Origin: JAPWJZ01 sp965279315
Lineage (GTDB): Bacteria > Pseudomonadota > Alphaproteobacteria > Micavibrionales > UBA2020
DNA: 64,000 nt
Assembly (NCBI GenBank): GCA_965279315.1
Contig: OZ257145.1
Location: 2,728,001 to 2,792,000 of the forward strand
Direction: 5' to 3'
The notes beneath the pieces are model-generated. The model saw only the letters and a program-made list of their open reading frames with translations. It made no database searches and was not told the DNA's origin. This document shows, piece after piece, positions 17,540-25,883 of the stretch. Every line of letters starts with the position of its first letter. Position 1 is the stretch's first letter. The translations under genes and the position numbers were made by a program.

Positions 17540-18322
17540 TTAAGCTGCCCTGTCCTTTTTAACCTCAGATAGCGGCACGTTGTCAATAAGGCGCACATCG
17601 CCGAGCCATGCGGCGGCGAGGCGGCGGCCCCATTTTGTGGCAACGTATTCAGGGCGAAAGCCCGCTTCGGCCAGCTTTTTCATGATTTCGTCGTCGCTGA
17701 GGCTGCTTTTCAGAAGTCGGGAGATTTCGACCGCCTGCTTGCGTTGCTCGGGACTAAGGCGGCCGTTGCGGGATGACAGCGCAAGACCGTCTTCCTGCCG
17801 GATGGTCGGGCACGGGATGATTTCCGTAGGCACGAAAAACGCCTCGACCATTTTTTTGACGAGCGTCAATTGCTGGAAATCCTTCTCGCCAAAATAGGCG
17901 CGGTCGGCCTGCGCGATGTTGAGGAGTTTCAGCACGATGGTCAGCATGCCTTCGAAATGGCCGGGGCGGAATTCACCCTCCAGTTCTTTCGAGATCGCTT
18001 TTTCGACCACCTGCACATCGTATTTGTCGCGATACATCGCGGGTTCGTCAGGATACAAAACGAAATCCACGCCCGCATCGCCCAGCAGTTTTACGTCCGC
18101 ATCAAAAGTGCGCGCATATTTCTCGTAGTCCGCGCGCTGGTTGAACTGCGTCGGGTTGACGAAGAGGCTGACGATCACATGGTCATTCTCCGCCTTCGCG
18201 CGTTTGGCGAGGGCGATATGGCCTTCATGCAGGTTGCCCATCGTCGGCACGAAGCCGAGAGTGCCTTTGAGTTCCTTACGCTGTTTTTGCCAGCTTCTTG
18301 GATCCGAAACTATGCTCGGCAT
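17540..18322 (-). CDS. panC: Pantothenate synthetase
   Basis: Joins pantoate and beta-alanine with ATP to give pantothenate. LGFVPTMGNLHEGHIALAK carries the HxGH nucleotidyl-transfer motif, followed by SLFVNPTQFN, FGEKDFQQL and the KMSKS-like LALSSRNGRLS. The ATG at 18320-18322 (MPSIVSDPRSW) is preferred because AGGAG lies ten bases upstream, although the frame is open to 18361. The gene start overlaps the end of panB by 47 bases, which indicates tight coupling. Confidence 0.95.
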   Translation of the reverse strand: MPSIVSDPRSWQKQRKELKGTLGFVPTMGNLHEGHIALAKRAKAENDHVIVSLFVNPTQFNQRADYEKYARTFDADVKLLGDAGVDFVLYPDEPAMYRDKYDVQVVEKAISKELEGEFRPGHFEGMLTIVLKLLNIAQADRAYFGEKDFQQLTLVKKMVEAFFVPTEIIPCPTIRQEDGLALSSRNGRLSPEQRKQAVEISRLLKSSLSDDEIMKKLAEAGFRPEYVATKWGRRLAAAWLGDVRLIDNVPLSEVKKDRAA

Positions 18323-19091
18323 CGGGGAATGCTCCTGTGGTGACGGCGTTGTGGTAATCATCCAGCGCGGCGGTGACGAGGTCCGCGCCGTTCATGAACT
18401 TCTTGACGAATTTCGGCTTGAAATCGGTGTTGAGGCCGAGGAGGTCCTGGAACACCAGAACCTGACCGTCGGTATTGGGGCCCGCACCGATCCCGATGGT
18501 GGCGATCTTCAATTCCTTGGTGATCTGCGTCGCAAGTTCCGTCGGCACACATTCGAAGACGAGGGAGAAGCAGCCTGCCTGTTGCAACGCGTAAGCTTCT
18601 TCCATCAAACGCTTGGCGCTTTCATCGGTCTTGCCCTGCACGTGATAACCGCCGAGCAGGTGAACGAATTGCGGGGTGAGGCCGATATGGCCCATGACCG
18701 GCACGCCGGAATCCGCGAGGTGCTGGATGAAACCGGTATTGCCCGACGCCCCTTCCAGCTTCACGGCATGTGCGCCCGCCTGCATGATCGCCTGCACGGC
18801 GTTGACGTTTTCGGTGAGCGATTTACGGTAGGCGAGGAAAGGCAGGTCGCCCACGATGAATTTATCCTTCGCCCCGCGCGCGACGGCGGCGGTATGCATC
18901 GCCATCATATCGACGGTGGCATGGACGGTGGACGGAAAGCCGTGCATGGTCATGGCTAGGCTGTCGCCCACCAGAATACAGTCGATGTCCGATTTGTTGA
19001 CGAGCTGCGCCGAGGTGTAATCGTAACACGTCACCATCGTCAGTTTTTCGCCGGCCGCTTTCTTTTTGTTGAAGTCGAAAATGTTCATCAT
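18276..19091 (-). CDS. panB: 3-methyl-2-oxobutanoate hydroxymethyltransferase
   Basis: Makes ketopantoate from 2-oxoisovalerate and methylene-tetrahydrofolate. The TIM-barrel signatures are MVTCYDYTSAQLVNKSDID, ILVGDSLAMTMHGFPSTVHAT, VKLEGASGN, VMGHIGLTPQFVHLLGG and IGIGAGPNTDGQVLVFQDLL. The 271 residues match the family. The start overlaps the stop of the DUF2520 gene upstream, and its end overlaps panC. The reducing step between PanB and PanC is probably supplied by that DUF2520 protein. Confidence 0.96.
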   Translation of the reverse strand: MMNIFDFNKKKAAGEKLTMVTCYDYTSAQLVNKSDIDCILVGDSLAMTMHGFPSTVHATVDMMAMHTAAVARGAKDKFIVGDLPFLAYRKSLTENVNAVQAIMQAGAHAVKLEGASGNTGFIQHLADSGVPVMGHIGLTPQFVHLLGGYHVQGKTDESAKRLMEEAYALQQAGCFSLVFECVPTELATQITKELKIATIGIGAGPNTDGQVLVFQDLLGLNTDFKPKFVKKFMNGADLVTAALDDYHNAVTTGAFPDAEHSFGSKKLAKTA

Positions 19092-20095
19092 GATGCCTTC
19101 TCCCGTAACTTGGTTTGTGAAGATGCGTATGCTTTGACGAAGGACTCATAAACGGCCTTGAACGGGTCGCCCGAGAGAGCCTTCAGGTTTTTCTCGATGG
19201 TCTCGCTGTCGCCGCGGGCAAGAGGGCCCGTCAGCGCGGTCTTGTAGTCGTTTAGTAAATTTTCGGTCTGCTGTTTCAGGTACATATCGGCGATGTTCGG
19301 CGGAAATCCGAATTCGCCCTGCAGCGTATCGAACAGCTTTTGCCACAGAATGCAGGAAAAATTTCCGGCCATCACGCAGGCAGCGTGGTATTTCGCCTTT
19401 TGCTGCGCGGAGAGGCGCACATGCTGGTTATGGATGCCGGGCAGCAGCTCGCGGAACGGCGGCGCTTTTTCATCAACCACAAACGGAATAGCGAGGTATT
19501 TGTCGAGCGTGTACACCTGATTGCCGAAAGTCATCAACGGATGAGCGCCCCATGCTTTTTTCGTCACGAGGCTGCCGGAGAAATGCACCTTGGTCGCCAT
19601 CGGCAGCGAAGTTTTCACGGTGTGAAGCCCCTGCCCCAGTTCCTTGATGCGTGCGGCAGCGGCCACTTCATCGCCCGCCTTCACGGCAACGCGCAGGGCA
19701 TCAATAATTTTCAGCAGCCCCGCCACCTGACGGCGGCCAGCGGCGTTCAACTGCGGATGCGCTTCATCGAAAGATTTGATCGCACCCTCGATGCCCTTCA
19801 CGCCCTCGGCGCTGCGCGATTTTTTCACGGCCTCGTAAGCGGTGTTCAGGATAACGATATGGTCGCAGGGCGCGATATCGGCCAGATGTTCGTCGATAAA
19901 CGGCTCGATCGCGCTGTCCTTGATCGCCAGCAGGATATGGGTCGCGCCTGTCGCGAGTTCATGCAGGCGCGACAAAGGCTGGGAGCGATCCCATTTCGAA
20001 TAGTCTTTGATTTTGAGCAGGGAAAAATAATGGCAGAGATGCCGCGCAAGGCGGCCATTGCCGATGATCAGGTATTTGTTTGGTACTTGTCTCAT
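19088..20095 (-). CDS. Rossmann-like/DUF2520 protein, possible ketopantoate reductase (PanG type)
   Basis: The ATG at 20093-20095 is preferred over an in-frame TTG at 20101. YLIIGNGRLARHLCHYFSLL is a Rossmann nucleotide-binding fold and the C-terminal helical domain has the DUF2520 signature LTGPLARGDSETIEKNLKAL. Proteins of this type next to panB and panC have been described as an alternative ketopantoate reductase, PanG, in Francisella; I rely on memory for that link. No other panE or ilvC-like gene is in the cluster, so the role in reducing ketopantoate to pantoate fits the gap. The gene overlaps panB by four bases and leads the operon. Confidence 0.75.
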   Translation of the reverse strand: MRQVPNKYLIIGNGRLARHLCHYFSLLKIKDYSKWDRSQPLSRLHELATGATHILLAIKDSAIEPFIDEHLADIAPCDHIVILNTAYEAVKKSRSAEGVKGIEGAIKSFDEAHPQLNAAGRRQVAGLLKIIDALRVAVKAGDEVAAAARIKELGQGLHTVKTSLPMATKVHFSGSLVTKKAWGAHPLMTFGNQVYTLDKYLAIPFVVDEKAPPFRELLPGIHNQHVRLSAQQKAKYHAACVMAGNFSCILWQKLFDTLQGEFGFPPNIADMYLKQQTENLLNDYKTALTGPLARGDSETIEKNLKALSGDPFKAVYESFVKAYASSQTKLREKAS

Positions 20096-20249
20096 GATCA
20101 AGCCCGGTATCCCAAAAGTTTTGTCCCTATCAGGTGCCGGTCAATCCGTGATCCGGCCTGATTTCATTATATGATATCGTGCTGCAAAGCGTCAAAGCAA
20201 GTCTGAAACGTCCGAAATTTCCCCGCATTATGAAAGGGTTAAAAAACTC

Positions 20250-20279
20250 TGGACATAAGGCCGCCCGCTGCGATATAAA
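20250..20279 (+). promoter_or_regulatory. tRNA operon promoter
   Basis: TGGACA at 20250-20255, an 18-base GC-rich spacer and TATAAA at 20274-20279, ending 24 bases before the first base of tRNA-Phe. The position and near-consensus boxes suit transcription of both tRNA genes. Confidence 0.65.
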
Positions 20280-20302
20280 CCGTTTTGCTGTAATAACGGC
20301 GC

Positions 20303-20378
20303 GCCCGGATAGCTCAGTTGGTAGAGCAGTAGATTGAAAATCTACGTGTCGCTGGTTCAAATCCGGCTCCGGGCACCA
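20303..20378 (+). tRNA. tRNA-Phe (anticodon GAA)
   Basis: A full cloverleaf can be folded: acceptor GCCCGGA with TCCGGGC, D-arm GCTC/GAGC, anticodon stem GTAGA/TCTAC around the loop TTGAAAA (anticodon GAA), T-arm GCTGG-TTCAAAT-CCGGC, discriminator A and an encoded CCA. The length is 76 bases. Confidence 0.97.
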
Positions 20379-20390
20379 CTTTCTACCGAT

Positions 20391-20465
20391 GGACGCGTAG
20401 CTCAGCGGAAGAGCACACCCTTCACACGGGTGGGGTCATAGGTTCAATCCCTATCGCGTCCACCA
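20391..20465 (+). tRNA. tRNA-Val (anticodon CAC)
   Basis: The acceptor stem is GGACGCG/CGCGTCC, the D-arm GCTC/GAGC, the anticodon stem CACCC/GGGTG around loop TTCACAC (anticodon CAC, reading GUG), and the T-arm ATAGG-TTCAATC-CCTAT. CCA is encoded. It lies 12 bases after tRNA-Phe and is probably on the same transcript. Confidence 0.96.
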
Positions 20466-20806
20466 TTTTCTTCCTCTCCTTACGCACAACCGTTCTCAAA
20501 ATATCGCTGCAGAAATATTGTTATTTAACAGTATTTTAGGGCACATCAATTGACATAACAATTAATAAATTGTATTGTCATTCCTAAGCTGGGTGCATCT
20601 AGCCTAATCAGCGCGGTTTTACCCGAAAGGGTTTTGTTTCTCGCCTGTCTTCTTCGCACCGCAAAACAAGTTTGGTTGTTTTTGCTCAGACTTGCATTTG
20701 CCCGGATCGTTTTTATCCCCGCACATTCAATTCAAAAAACCTCCAGACAAGGGTTTTGAGCAACGCATTTGTTGCTGTGGAATAATTGTGAAAAGGAGAT
20801 GTGGAC
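20466..20806. other. Intergenic region after the tRNAs
   Basis: No gene is visible in these 341 AT-rich bases. A promoter-like pair TTGACA (20550-20555) and TATTGT (20573-20578) with a 17-base spacer could serve the small membrane protein at 20807, giving a leader of about 220 bases. A short ACCC-GAAA-GGGT hairpin followed by TTTTG lies near 20630 and could end or attenuate transcription. Confidence 0.4.
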
Positions 20807-21040
20807 ATGAGTGGATTAGCAAAAGCGATCAAGGGCGACCTGACTGATATGTTCAATACGCGTCCGCGCAGTACGATAAGCAAAGTGGGCATCGCCTTGG
20901 GGGCGTTTAATATCGTTGCGGGCGCTGTTCTTATGAACCCGGTCATCGTTGCAACGGGAGTTAGCGTGGTTGTCGGATCTTTAACGGGCGATCGCATGAA
21001 CAGGGCGAGCAGACCTTCCGCCCCCTCTTCAACTTCATAA
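20807..21040 (+). CDS. Small hydrophobic protein (77 aa)
   Basis: The ATG at 20807 has AAAAGGAGA eight bases upstream; a GTG at 20801 is the alternative. After a short basic N-terminus the protein has one long or two short hydrophobic segments (VGIALGAFNIVAGAVLM and VIVATGVSVVVGS, about residues 27-58) and a Ser/Pro-rich tail. It is probably an inner-membrane protein. No family is recognised. Confidence 0.6.
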   Translation: MSGLAKAIKGDLTDMFNTRPRSTISKVGIALGAFNIVAGAVLMNPVIVATGVSVVVGSLTGDRMNRASRPSAPSSTS

Positions 21041-21077
21041 TCAAACCCGATATTTTTCGTATTAAAACTGAATTTAG

Positions 21078-21125
21078 TGAGGGTAATGACAGAATCGCAA
21101 TTGCGATAGCCTGACATTACCCTCA
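21078..21125. repeat. 48-base nested palindrome
   Basis: Arms TGAGGGTAATG (21078-21088) and CATTACCCTCA (21115-21125) are perfect inverted repeats of 11 bases. They enclose a perfect 14-base palindrome ATCGCAATTGCGAT (21094-21107). There is no poly-T run, so it is not a standard terminator. It could be a cruciform-forming protein-binding site or a small palindromic repeat element. Confidence 0.6.
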
Positions 21126-21215
21126 TTTCTATATGACAGCCTGAATTCCCAATTCTAAAAATCTGCGCCATGTCGTAAGCTTCTTTCTGGACATTTCTTT
21201 GGGCAGAATTTTTTC

Positions 21216-22394
21216 ATGAGCAAGTCTTCTTTCGATGCCGATCAGGCAAGCGGCACATATAACATGCTGACAATGGTGCTGATGGCTTTCGCACTGGCTG
21301 CGGCAGGGCTGCATTATCTGGCTGATAGCAAGCAGAAATTTCTGCTGCAAACCATCAGTGCGGCAGAACAGCAGTTCGGCACGGCCCAAACTGTCGCCAT
21401 GCTGACCGCGCAGCATCAGTCCGATCATGAAGAGACGACGCTCAATTTCCTGAAAGAAAAAGCTGCGCTGGTTCTGCAGCAGAATGACATGATTGCCGCG
21501 CGTTTCCTGCCCGTGCTGGGCGAGGCGTCGATGAAGGAAGCAGGCACATTGCAGACAGCCGGCCTGAACGCGATGCGCGGGATTGCGAATGCGGCCTTCG
21601 GTTACGCCACATCGCCGAACGACGAAAATGCGTCGCAGCGCGTCGCCGAAATTGCCACGATGGCGATGAAGGAGCTGCCTGACAACTGGTTCAAGGATGT
21701 CGAGGCCTTTACGCAGGCGAAACAAAAAGAAATCAACCTGATGGGCTACGGCGTGTACGGGCTTACCTCCCTTGCGCTGCTGCTGGCGGCATATTTGTCG
21801 GCAGGCATGTTCAAGCCTGCTGCGCAGTACATCAAGTCCCTGCTGGAACATATCGACCATGTGGCGGCAACCGATACGCTGACGGGGCTTTATAACCGCG
21901 TCATGCTGTTCAAGGTGACGGCGATGCTGATCAGCGGCGCGAAGCGTCACAAACAGGAACTGGCTGTGCTGGCGATCGATATTGACGAATTGCAGAAAAT
22001 CAACGACCAGCATGGGCGCGCAGCAGGCGACGGCGCAATCAAGGCGGTTGCCGCAACGCTGGGGCAGGTCCTGCGCAATTCCGACGTGATGGGCCGTGTG
22101 GCGGGGCAGGAATTCGCAATCTTCCTGCCCGCGACCGATGAATACCGTGCTTCGCTGGTGGCTGAAAAGCTGCGCGCGGCGGTCGAAGAAACACATTTCG
22201 CGGTCAAGGAACACATGATCATGCTGCGCGTTTGCGTCGGCGTTGCCGAGATTCAGGCGCATCACAAGAATTCCGACGACATGCTGCGCGCCGCCGAAAC
22301 GGCGCTGCGCCATGCCAAGGAAAACGGACGCAACCAAGTGATCTGCCTAAGCAAGATCCAGTCCACCGCACCTGCCACCACCATGGCGGTATAA
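21216..22394 (+). CDS. Membrane GGDEF-domain protein with degenerate active site
   Basis: A membrane helix near residues 18-36 and a second near 178-200 bracket a periplasmic region of about 140 residues. The C-terminal GGDEF domain (about residues 210-375) starts at ATDTLTGLYNR. The signature GGDEF is replaced by AGQEF at 296-300, with Ala for the first Gly and Gln for the third residue. The inhibitory-site motif RxxD is kept as RNSD at 287-290, five residues upstream. In known proteins the signature residues are needed to make c-di-GMP, while RxxD binds it. This protein may therefore act as a c-di-GMP receptor rather than a cyclase, but that is inference. Confidence 0.85.
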   Translation: MSKSSFDADQASGTYNMLTMVLMAFALAAAGLHYLADSKQKFLLQTISAAEQQFGTAQTVAMLTAQHQSDHEETTLNFLKEKAALVLQQNDMIAARFLPVLGEASMKEAGTLQTAGLNAMRGIANAAFGYATSPNDENASQRVAEIATMAMKELPDNWFKDVEAFTQAKQKEINLMGYGVYGLTSLALLLAAYLSAGMFKPAAQYIKSLLEHIDHVAATDTLTGLYNRVMLFKVTAMLISGAKRHKQELAVLAIDIDELQKINDQHGRAAGDGAIKAVAATLGQVLRNSDVMGRVAGQEFAIFLPATDEYRASLVAEKLRAAVEETHFAVKEHMIMLRVCVGVAEIQAHHKNSDDMLRAAETALRHAKENGRNQVICLSKIQSTAPATTMAV

Positions 22395-22520
22395 AAGTCC
22401 CGCAGCCTTATCCCGAGTCGTGGAACGCGCCCTGCCCCCAATCATTAGCGGTATGCAGTTACCACCTGGTGCGCGCAAAGAAATCGCGTGTTTTCAAGGC
22501 GTAAGCGGAGAAATCGAAGA

Positions 22521-22574
22521 TGCCTAAAAACTGCCTAAAATTGATTAGATTATGTATAGGCCTCATGCCTAAAA
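22521..22574 (+). repeat. Three direct repeats TGCCTAAAA
   Basis: Identical nonamers occur at 22521-22529, 22532-22540 and 22566-22574, with start-to-start spacings of 11 and 34 bases, close to one and three helical turns. They lie just before the start of the Sel1 gene and may be a tandem regulator-binding site. Confidence 0.45.
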
Positions 22575-22592
22575 TGTAATGGTGTGAGAGAA

Positions 22593-23303
22593 ATGGGTTG
22601 GCAAATGTTTAGACAAATTATGATGGCACTTACGCTCTGCGCGGCTCTGGTCGCTGCACCGGCCTATGCCACACAATCTGTCTATGTCACCCCTGATCTC
22701 GCCGCCCTGCAGGCTTCCGCCGCGCGGGGCGATGCTCTTTCCCAAAACCATCTGGCCGTGATGTATGCCGAAGGCCGTGGCGTTGAACAAAATTACCAGC
22801 ATGCCTCCACCTGGTTCCGCCGCGCCGCAGAACAGGGCGATGCTTTCGGCCAGTACAGCCTTGCCACGATGTATTCGCAAGGCCTCGGCATTCAGCAGGA
22901 CCATGCGCAAGCTGCAAAATGGTATGGCAAGGCCGCGCTCCAAGGCGATTCAAAAGCACAATTCCTGCTGGGCAAAGCCTATTACACCGGCACCGGTGTT
23001 GCGAAAAGCCGGGCGAAGGCGCTGGATTGGTTCCTCGTGGCCTCCAAAGGCGGCGAGCGCGAAGCGGACAAATACCTGCAACTGATCCAGTATAAAAACC
23101 AGGTTGCGATGAAACAGCTGCAGGACGGCAATTCGGTGAAAGCCTCCATTGCCCCCTTCGGCCAGCAAAGCGCGACCGAAACCGCAAGCCACAGCCTCGG
23201 CCTCGTTTACTTGCAGGGCCTTGGCGCGGCGGTGAGCCTTGAAGCGATCCTGCTCTGGGTCGTTCTGCCCATCCTTTGCATGCTCGGCCTCTTCGCGGTA
23301 TAA
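22593..23303 (+). CDS. Secreted or membrane Sel1-like repeat protein (236 aa)
   Basis: A signal peptide covers about residues 1-27 (IMMALTLCAALVAAPAYA). Three or so Sel1-like repeats follow, for example LAVMYAEGRGVEQNYQHA and LATMYSQGLGIQQDHAQAA, each ending in a WFRRAAEQGDA-type helix. The C-terminus ends in a hydrophobic helix (ILLWVVLPILCMLGLFAV) with almost nothing after it, so the protein may be tail-anchored with the repeats in the periplasm. ATG 22593 is used; ATG 22605 is possible. Such proteins usually serve as protein-interaction scaffolds. Confidence 0.78.
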   Translation: MGWQMFRQIMMALTLCAALVAAPAYATQSVYVTPDLAALQASAARGDALSQNHLAVMYAEGRGVEQNYQHASTWFRRAAEQGDAFGQYSLATMYSQGLGIQQDHAQAAKWYGKAALQGDSKAQFLLGKAYYTGTGVAKSRAKALDWFLVASKGGEREADKYLQLIQYKNQVAMKQLQDGNSVKASIAPFGQQSATETASHSLGLVYLQGLGAAVSLEAILLWVVLPILCMLGLFAV

Positions 23304-23332
23304 TTTCCCCATCATAGTTTCGGGAGATTTTG

Positions 23333-23710
23333 ATGACGCGATTCCTTGCCCTTGCCCTCGCCTGCCTCATATCCACCGCCGCCTGCGCCGACCGCATGGT
23401 CGCCGAACCTGTGCGTGGCTGCACGAAGGAAGCAAAGGTTTGCGCAGACGGGTCAAGCATAGGCCGCAGCGGGCCGGATTGCGCCTTCGCGTCATGCCCC
23501 GAAGATAAAGGCCCTACGACCCCGCCGCCGGAAGGCCGCCAGATGTGCACGATGGACGCCAAGATCTGCCCCGATGGCACTGGCGTCGGCCGCACCGGCC
23601 CCAACTGCACCTTCGCCCCCTGCCCCGGCGAAAAGCCTGAACCGACCCCCGACACGCCGCCCGCAACGGAAGAGCGGGAGGAAGAGGAAATTCCGCAGTC
23701 TTATGAGTAA
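23333..23710 (+). CDS. Secreted Cys-rich protein with duplicated 27-residue motif (125 aa)
   Basis: CGGGAGA lies upstream of ATG 23333. The N-terminus is a signal peptide ending ISTAAC, possibly a weak lipobox, so it may be a lipoprotein. The mature part holds two copies of the pattern C-x4-K-[VI]-C-x-D-G-x3-G-R-x-G-P-x-C-x-F-A-x-C-P, about 40 residues apart, each with four cysteines that could form two disulfides or bind metal. A Pro/Glu-rich tail follows. The motif is common in uncharacterised extracellular proteins; the function is unknown. Confidence 0.65.
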   Translation: MTRFLALALACLISTAACADRMVAEPVRGCTKEAKVCADGSSIGRSGPDCAFASCPEDKGPTTPPPEGRQMCTMDAKICPDGTGVGRTGPNCTFAPCPGEKPEPTPDTPPATEEREEEEIPQSYE

Positions 23711-23756
23711 AACCGCCTGATTTGCCAAGCTTTGATATTTGGCTATATGATGAGGT

Positions 23757-24986
23757 ATGGTGACTGCATCAAAACAGCTTTCCGGTCGGCGTGTGCTCCT
23801 GATTATTTCGGGCGGTATTGCGGCGTATAAGGGGCTCGACCTGATACGGCGGTTGCGCGATACGGGGCTGGATGTGCGCTGCATCCTGACTTCAGGCGGT
23901 GCGCAATTCATTACGCCGCTGTCGGTTTCCGCGCTGTCGGAAAACAAGGTGCATACCGATATCTTCTCCCTTACCGATGAATCCGAAATGGGGCATATCC
24001 GCTTGGCGCGCGAATGCGACCTTGTGCTGGTGGCGCCGGCTTCGGCGAATATCATTGCGCGTGCGGCGCGCGGTTTGGCAGACGACCTTGCCTCGACCGT
24101 GTTGCTGGCGACAGACAAGCCGGTGATGTTCGCGCCCGCGATGAACCCTGTGATGCTGGCGAACGCCGCCGTGCAGGAGAACCTCGAAATTTTGCGCAAG
24201 CGCGGCTATGGCATCATCGAACCGGGCGTAGGCGGCACAGCCTGCGGCGAAATCGGATCCGGACGTCTGGCCGAAGTGCCCGATATCGTCACCATCGTCA
24301 GCGATTTTTTTTTGAAACACGCTCCGCTCCGCGGACTTAAGGCGCTCGTCACCTCCGGCCCGACGTTCGAGCCGCTTGACCCCGTACGTTTTCTTGGCAA
24401 CCGTTCATCCGGCAAGCAAGGCCATGCGATTGCGGAAGCTCTGGCCTTCGCCGGTGCGCAAGTGACGCTTGTCAGCGGCCCCGTGAACGAGCCCTCGCCC
24501 CGCTTCGTGCAGACCATTCAGGTGCAGACCGCGCGCGAGATGCTGGAGGCATGCCTCAAATCGCTGCCGGTCGATATCGCCGTCTGCGCTGCCGCCGTTG
24601 CCGATTTCCGTCCCGAAGATGTGTCTGACAGCAAGATCAAGAAATCCGGCAATGATCGTGTATCCCTGAAACTGATTCAGAACCCCGATATCCTCGCCAC
24701 ATTGTCGCAGAGCAACCAGCGGCCGAAACTCGTCATCGGCTTTGCCGCCGAAACGAATGACGGGATGGAGAATGCGAAAGCGAAGCTCGCGAAAAAAGGC
24801 TGCGACTGGCTGGTGCTGAATGATGTCGGCGGCGGCAAGGTGTTCGGGCAGGACAGCAATATCATCACGCTACTGCGCAAATCAGGCAGCGACATTTTAT
24901 GCGACACTTGGGCGGAGAAATCCAAGAAAGATGTCGCCCGCGATCTGGTCGCCGAGGCTGTGGCTTTCATGGGCAAACCCGTCTAA
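23757..24986 (+). CDS. coaBC: Bifunctional phosphopantothenoylcysteine decarboxylase / phosphopantothenate-cysteine ligase
   Basis: The N-terminal CoaC flavoprotein domain (about residues 10-185) has ISGGIAAYKGLDLIRRL, the catalytic His in MGHIRLA, and the PAMNPVM motif with the substrate-clamp residues. The C-terminal CoaB domain (about 190-405) starts LKALVTSGPTFEPLDPVRFLGNRSSG and contains the KIKK loop and FAAETND. Together they turn phosphopantothenate into phosphopantetheine. It complements the coaX/panC/panB cluster 4 kb away, though in a separate transcription unit. Confidence 0.96.
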   Translation: MVTASKQLSGRRVLLIISGGIAAYKGLDLIRRLRDTGLDVRCILTSGGAQFITPLSVSALSENKVHTDIFSLTDESEMGHIRLARECDLVLVAPASANIIARAARGLADDLASTVLLATDKPVMFAPAMNPVMLANAAVQENLEILRKRGYGIIEPGVGGTACGEIGSGRLAEVPDIVTIVSDFFLKHAPLRGLKALVTSGPTFEPLDPVRFLGNRSSGKQGHAIAEALAFAGAQVTLVSGPVNEPSPRFVQTIQVQTAREMLEACLKSLPVDIAVCAAAVADFRPEDVSDSKIKKSGNDRVSLKLIQNPDILATLSQSNQRPKLVIGFAAETNDGMENAKAKLAKKGCDWLVLNDVGGGKVFGQDSNIITLLRKSGSDILCDTWAEKSKKDVARDLVAEAVAFMGKPV

Positions 24987-25089
24987 CCACCCGACTTTAA
25001 AAATAATTCCCAAAATATTGCAAGGAATTCACGGGACACGCCGCGCGTTTGTACCGCGCAAAGCTGTTTTTTTCATGTGGAGGAATATG

Positions 25090-25686
25090 ATGACGGAAGC
25101 CGTCCCCAATGAACTGAATACCGCATTTATCCAGCCGATCCCGATGATCCAGCAGGATGATCCTTATACGATTGGCACCTTTATGAAGGGCTTTTTCGCG
25201 GTGGTGATTGTCATGGCGGTTGCGGGGGAGCTTGCATATGACGGCGACCTATCGGCAACGCATCCGGAGCCGCAGGCTGTCATGAAAAGCTGCGTCAGCG
25301 CCTTGCGCGCGAATCCGCTGGCGATGTCGATGAAAACCGATATATCCAAATCCGCCATGACACTGGAGGGCTTGAACGCCCTTGGCGTGACCGCGATGCT
25401 GGAAAAAAACTATTTCCATGTGGTGGATGACACGCGACGCTATGCCGATAAGATGGTCTATAATGACCGTGCCCTCAAGGCAACGCGCAGCGCCAGCCGC
25501 TTCTGGCCGGAAATACTGCGCAAGGACAGCTGCGAAATTACCCTGTTCATGAAGGGTGACGTTATCTCGGGTGCGACCGCTTTGGCCATCCGCACACCGC
25601 ATATTCCGATGCCGAAAATGAATCTCGGCGGCATTCCGGCCTTTGCGGGATTGAAAAACGCGGTTAGCACGCCCGTCATTAACTGA
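25090..25686 (+). CDS. Hypothetical protein with one membrane segment (198 aa)
   Basis: The sequence GTGGAGGA lies just upstream of tandem ATGs at 25087 and 25090; the second gives better spacing. A hydrophobic segment at about residues 33-48 (GFFAVVIVMAVAGELAY) follows a charged N-terminus, so the protein probably has a short cytoplasmic head and a periplasmic domain of 150 residues. It contains two or three cysteines (KSCVSAL, DSCEITLF). No family is recognised. Confidence 0.6.
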   Translation: MTEAVPNELNTAFIQPIPMIQQDDPYTIGTFMKGFFAVVIVMAVAGELAYDGDLSATHPEPQAVMKSCVSALRANPLAMSMKTDISKSAMTLEGLNALGVTAMLEKNYFHVVDDTRRYADKMVYNDRALKATRSASRFWPEILRKDSCEITLFMKGDVISGATALAIRTPHIPMPKMNLGGIPAFAGLKNAVSTPVIN

Positions 25687-25778
25687 CACAGGGCCGTCAC
25701 AAAACGCTTCAACAGATACGACCCATTTACGCAATAAAATTATCAACCTCTAGAAAAAATAAACACAAACAGTGACTT

Positions 25779-25815
25779 AAGCGGTTCCAGAGATAAACTT
25801 TGGAGCCGCTTTTTC
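25779..25815 (+). terminator. Rho-independent terminator
   Basis: AAGCGGTTCCA (25779-25789) pairs with TGGAGCCGCTT (25801-25811), with one G-U pair, and is followed by a run of T. It lies between the 25090 gene and the 25884 gene and would end transcription of the former. Confidence 0.75.
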
Positions 25816-25883
25816 ATGTTCAAACGTTGGTTTGGGCAGATGAGACAAACAATACGAGCCAAAAAGAAAGACCGGAGGTCATC

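Noticed and set aside
20130..20360. A 76-codon minus-strand frame across the tRNA-Phe gene
   Set aside because: It overlaps a well-folded tRNA and its promoter, and has no coding character.
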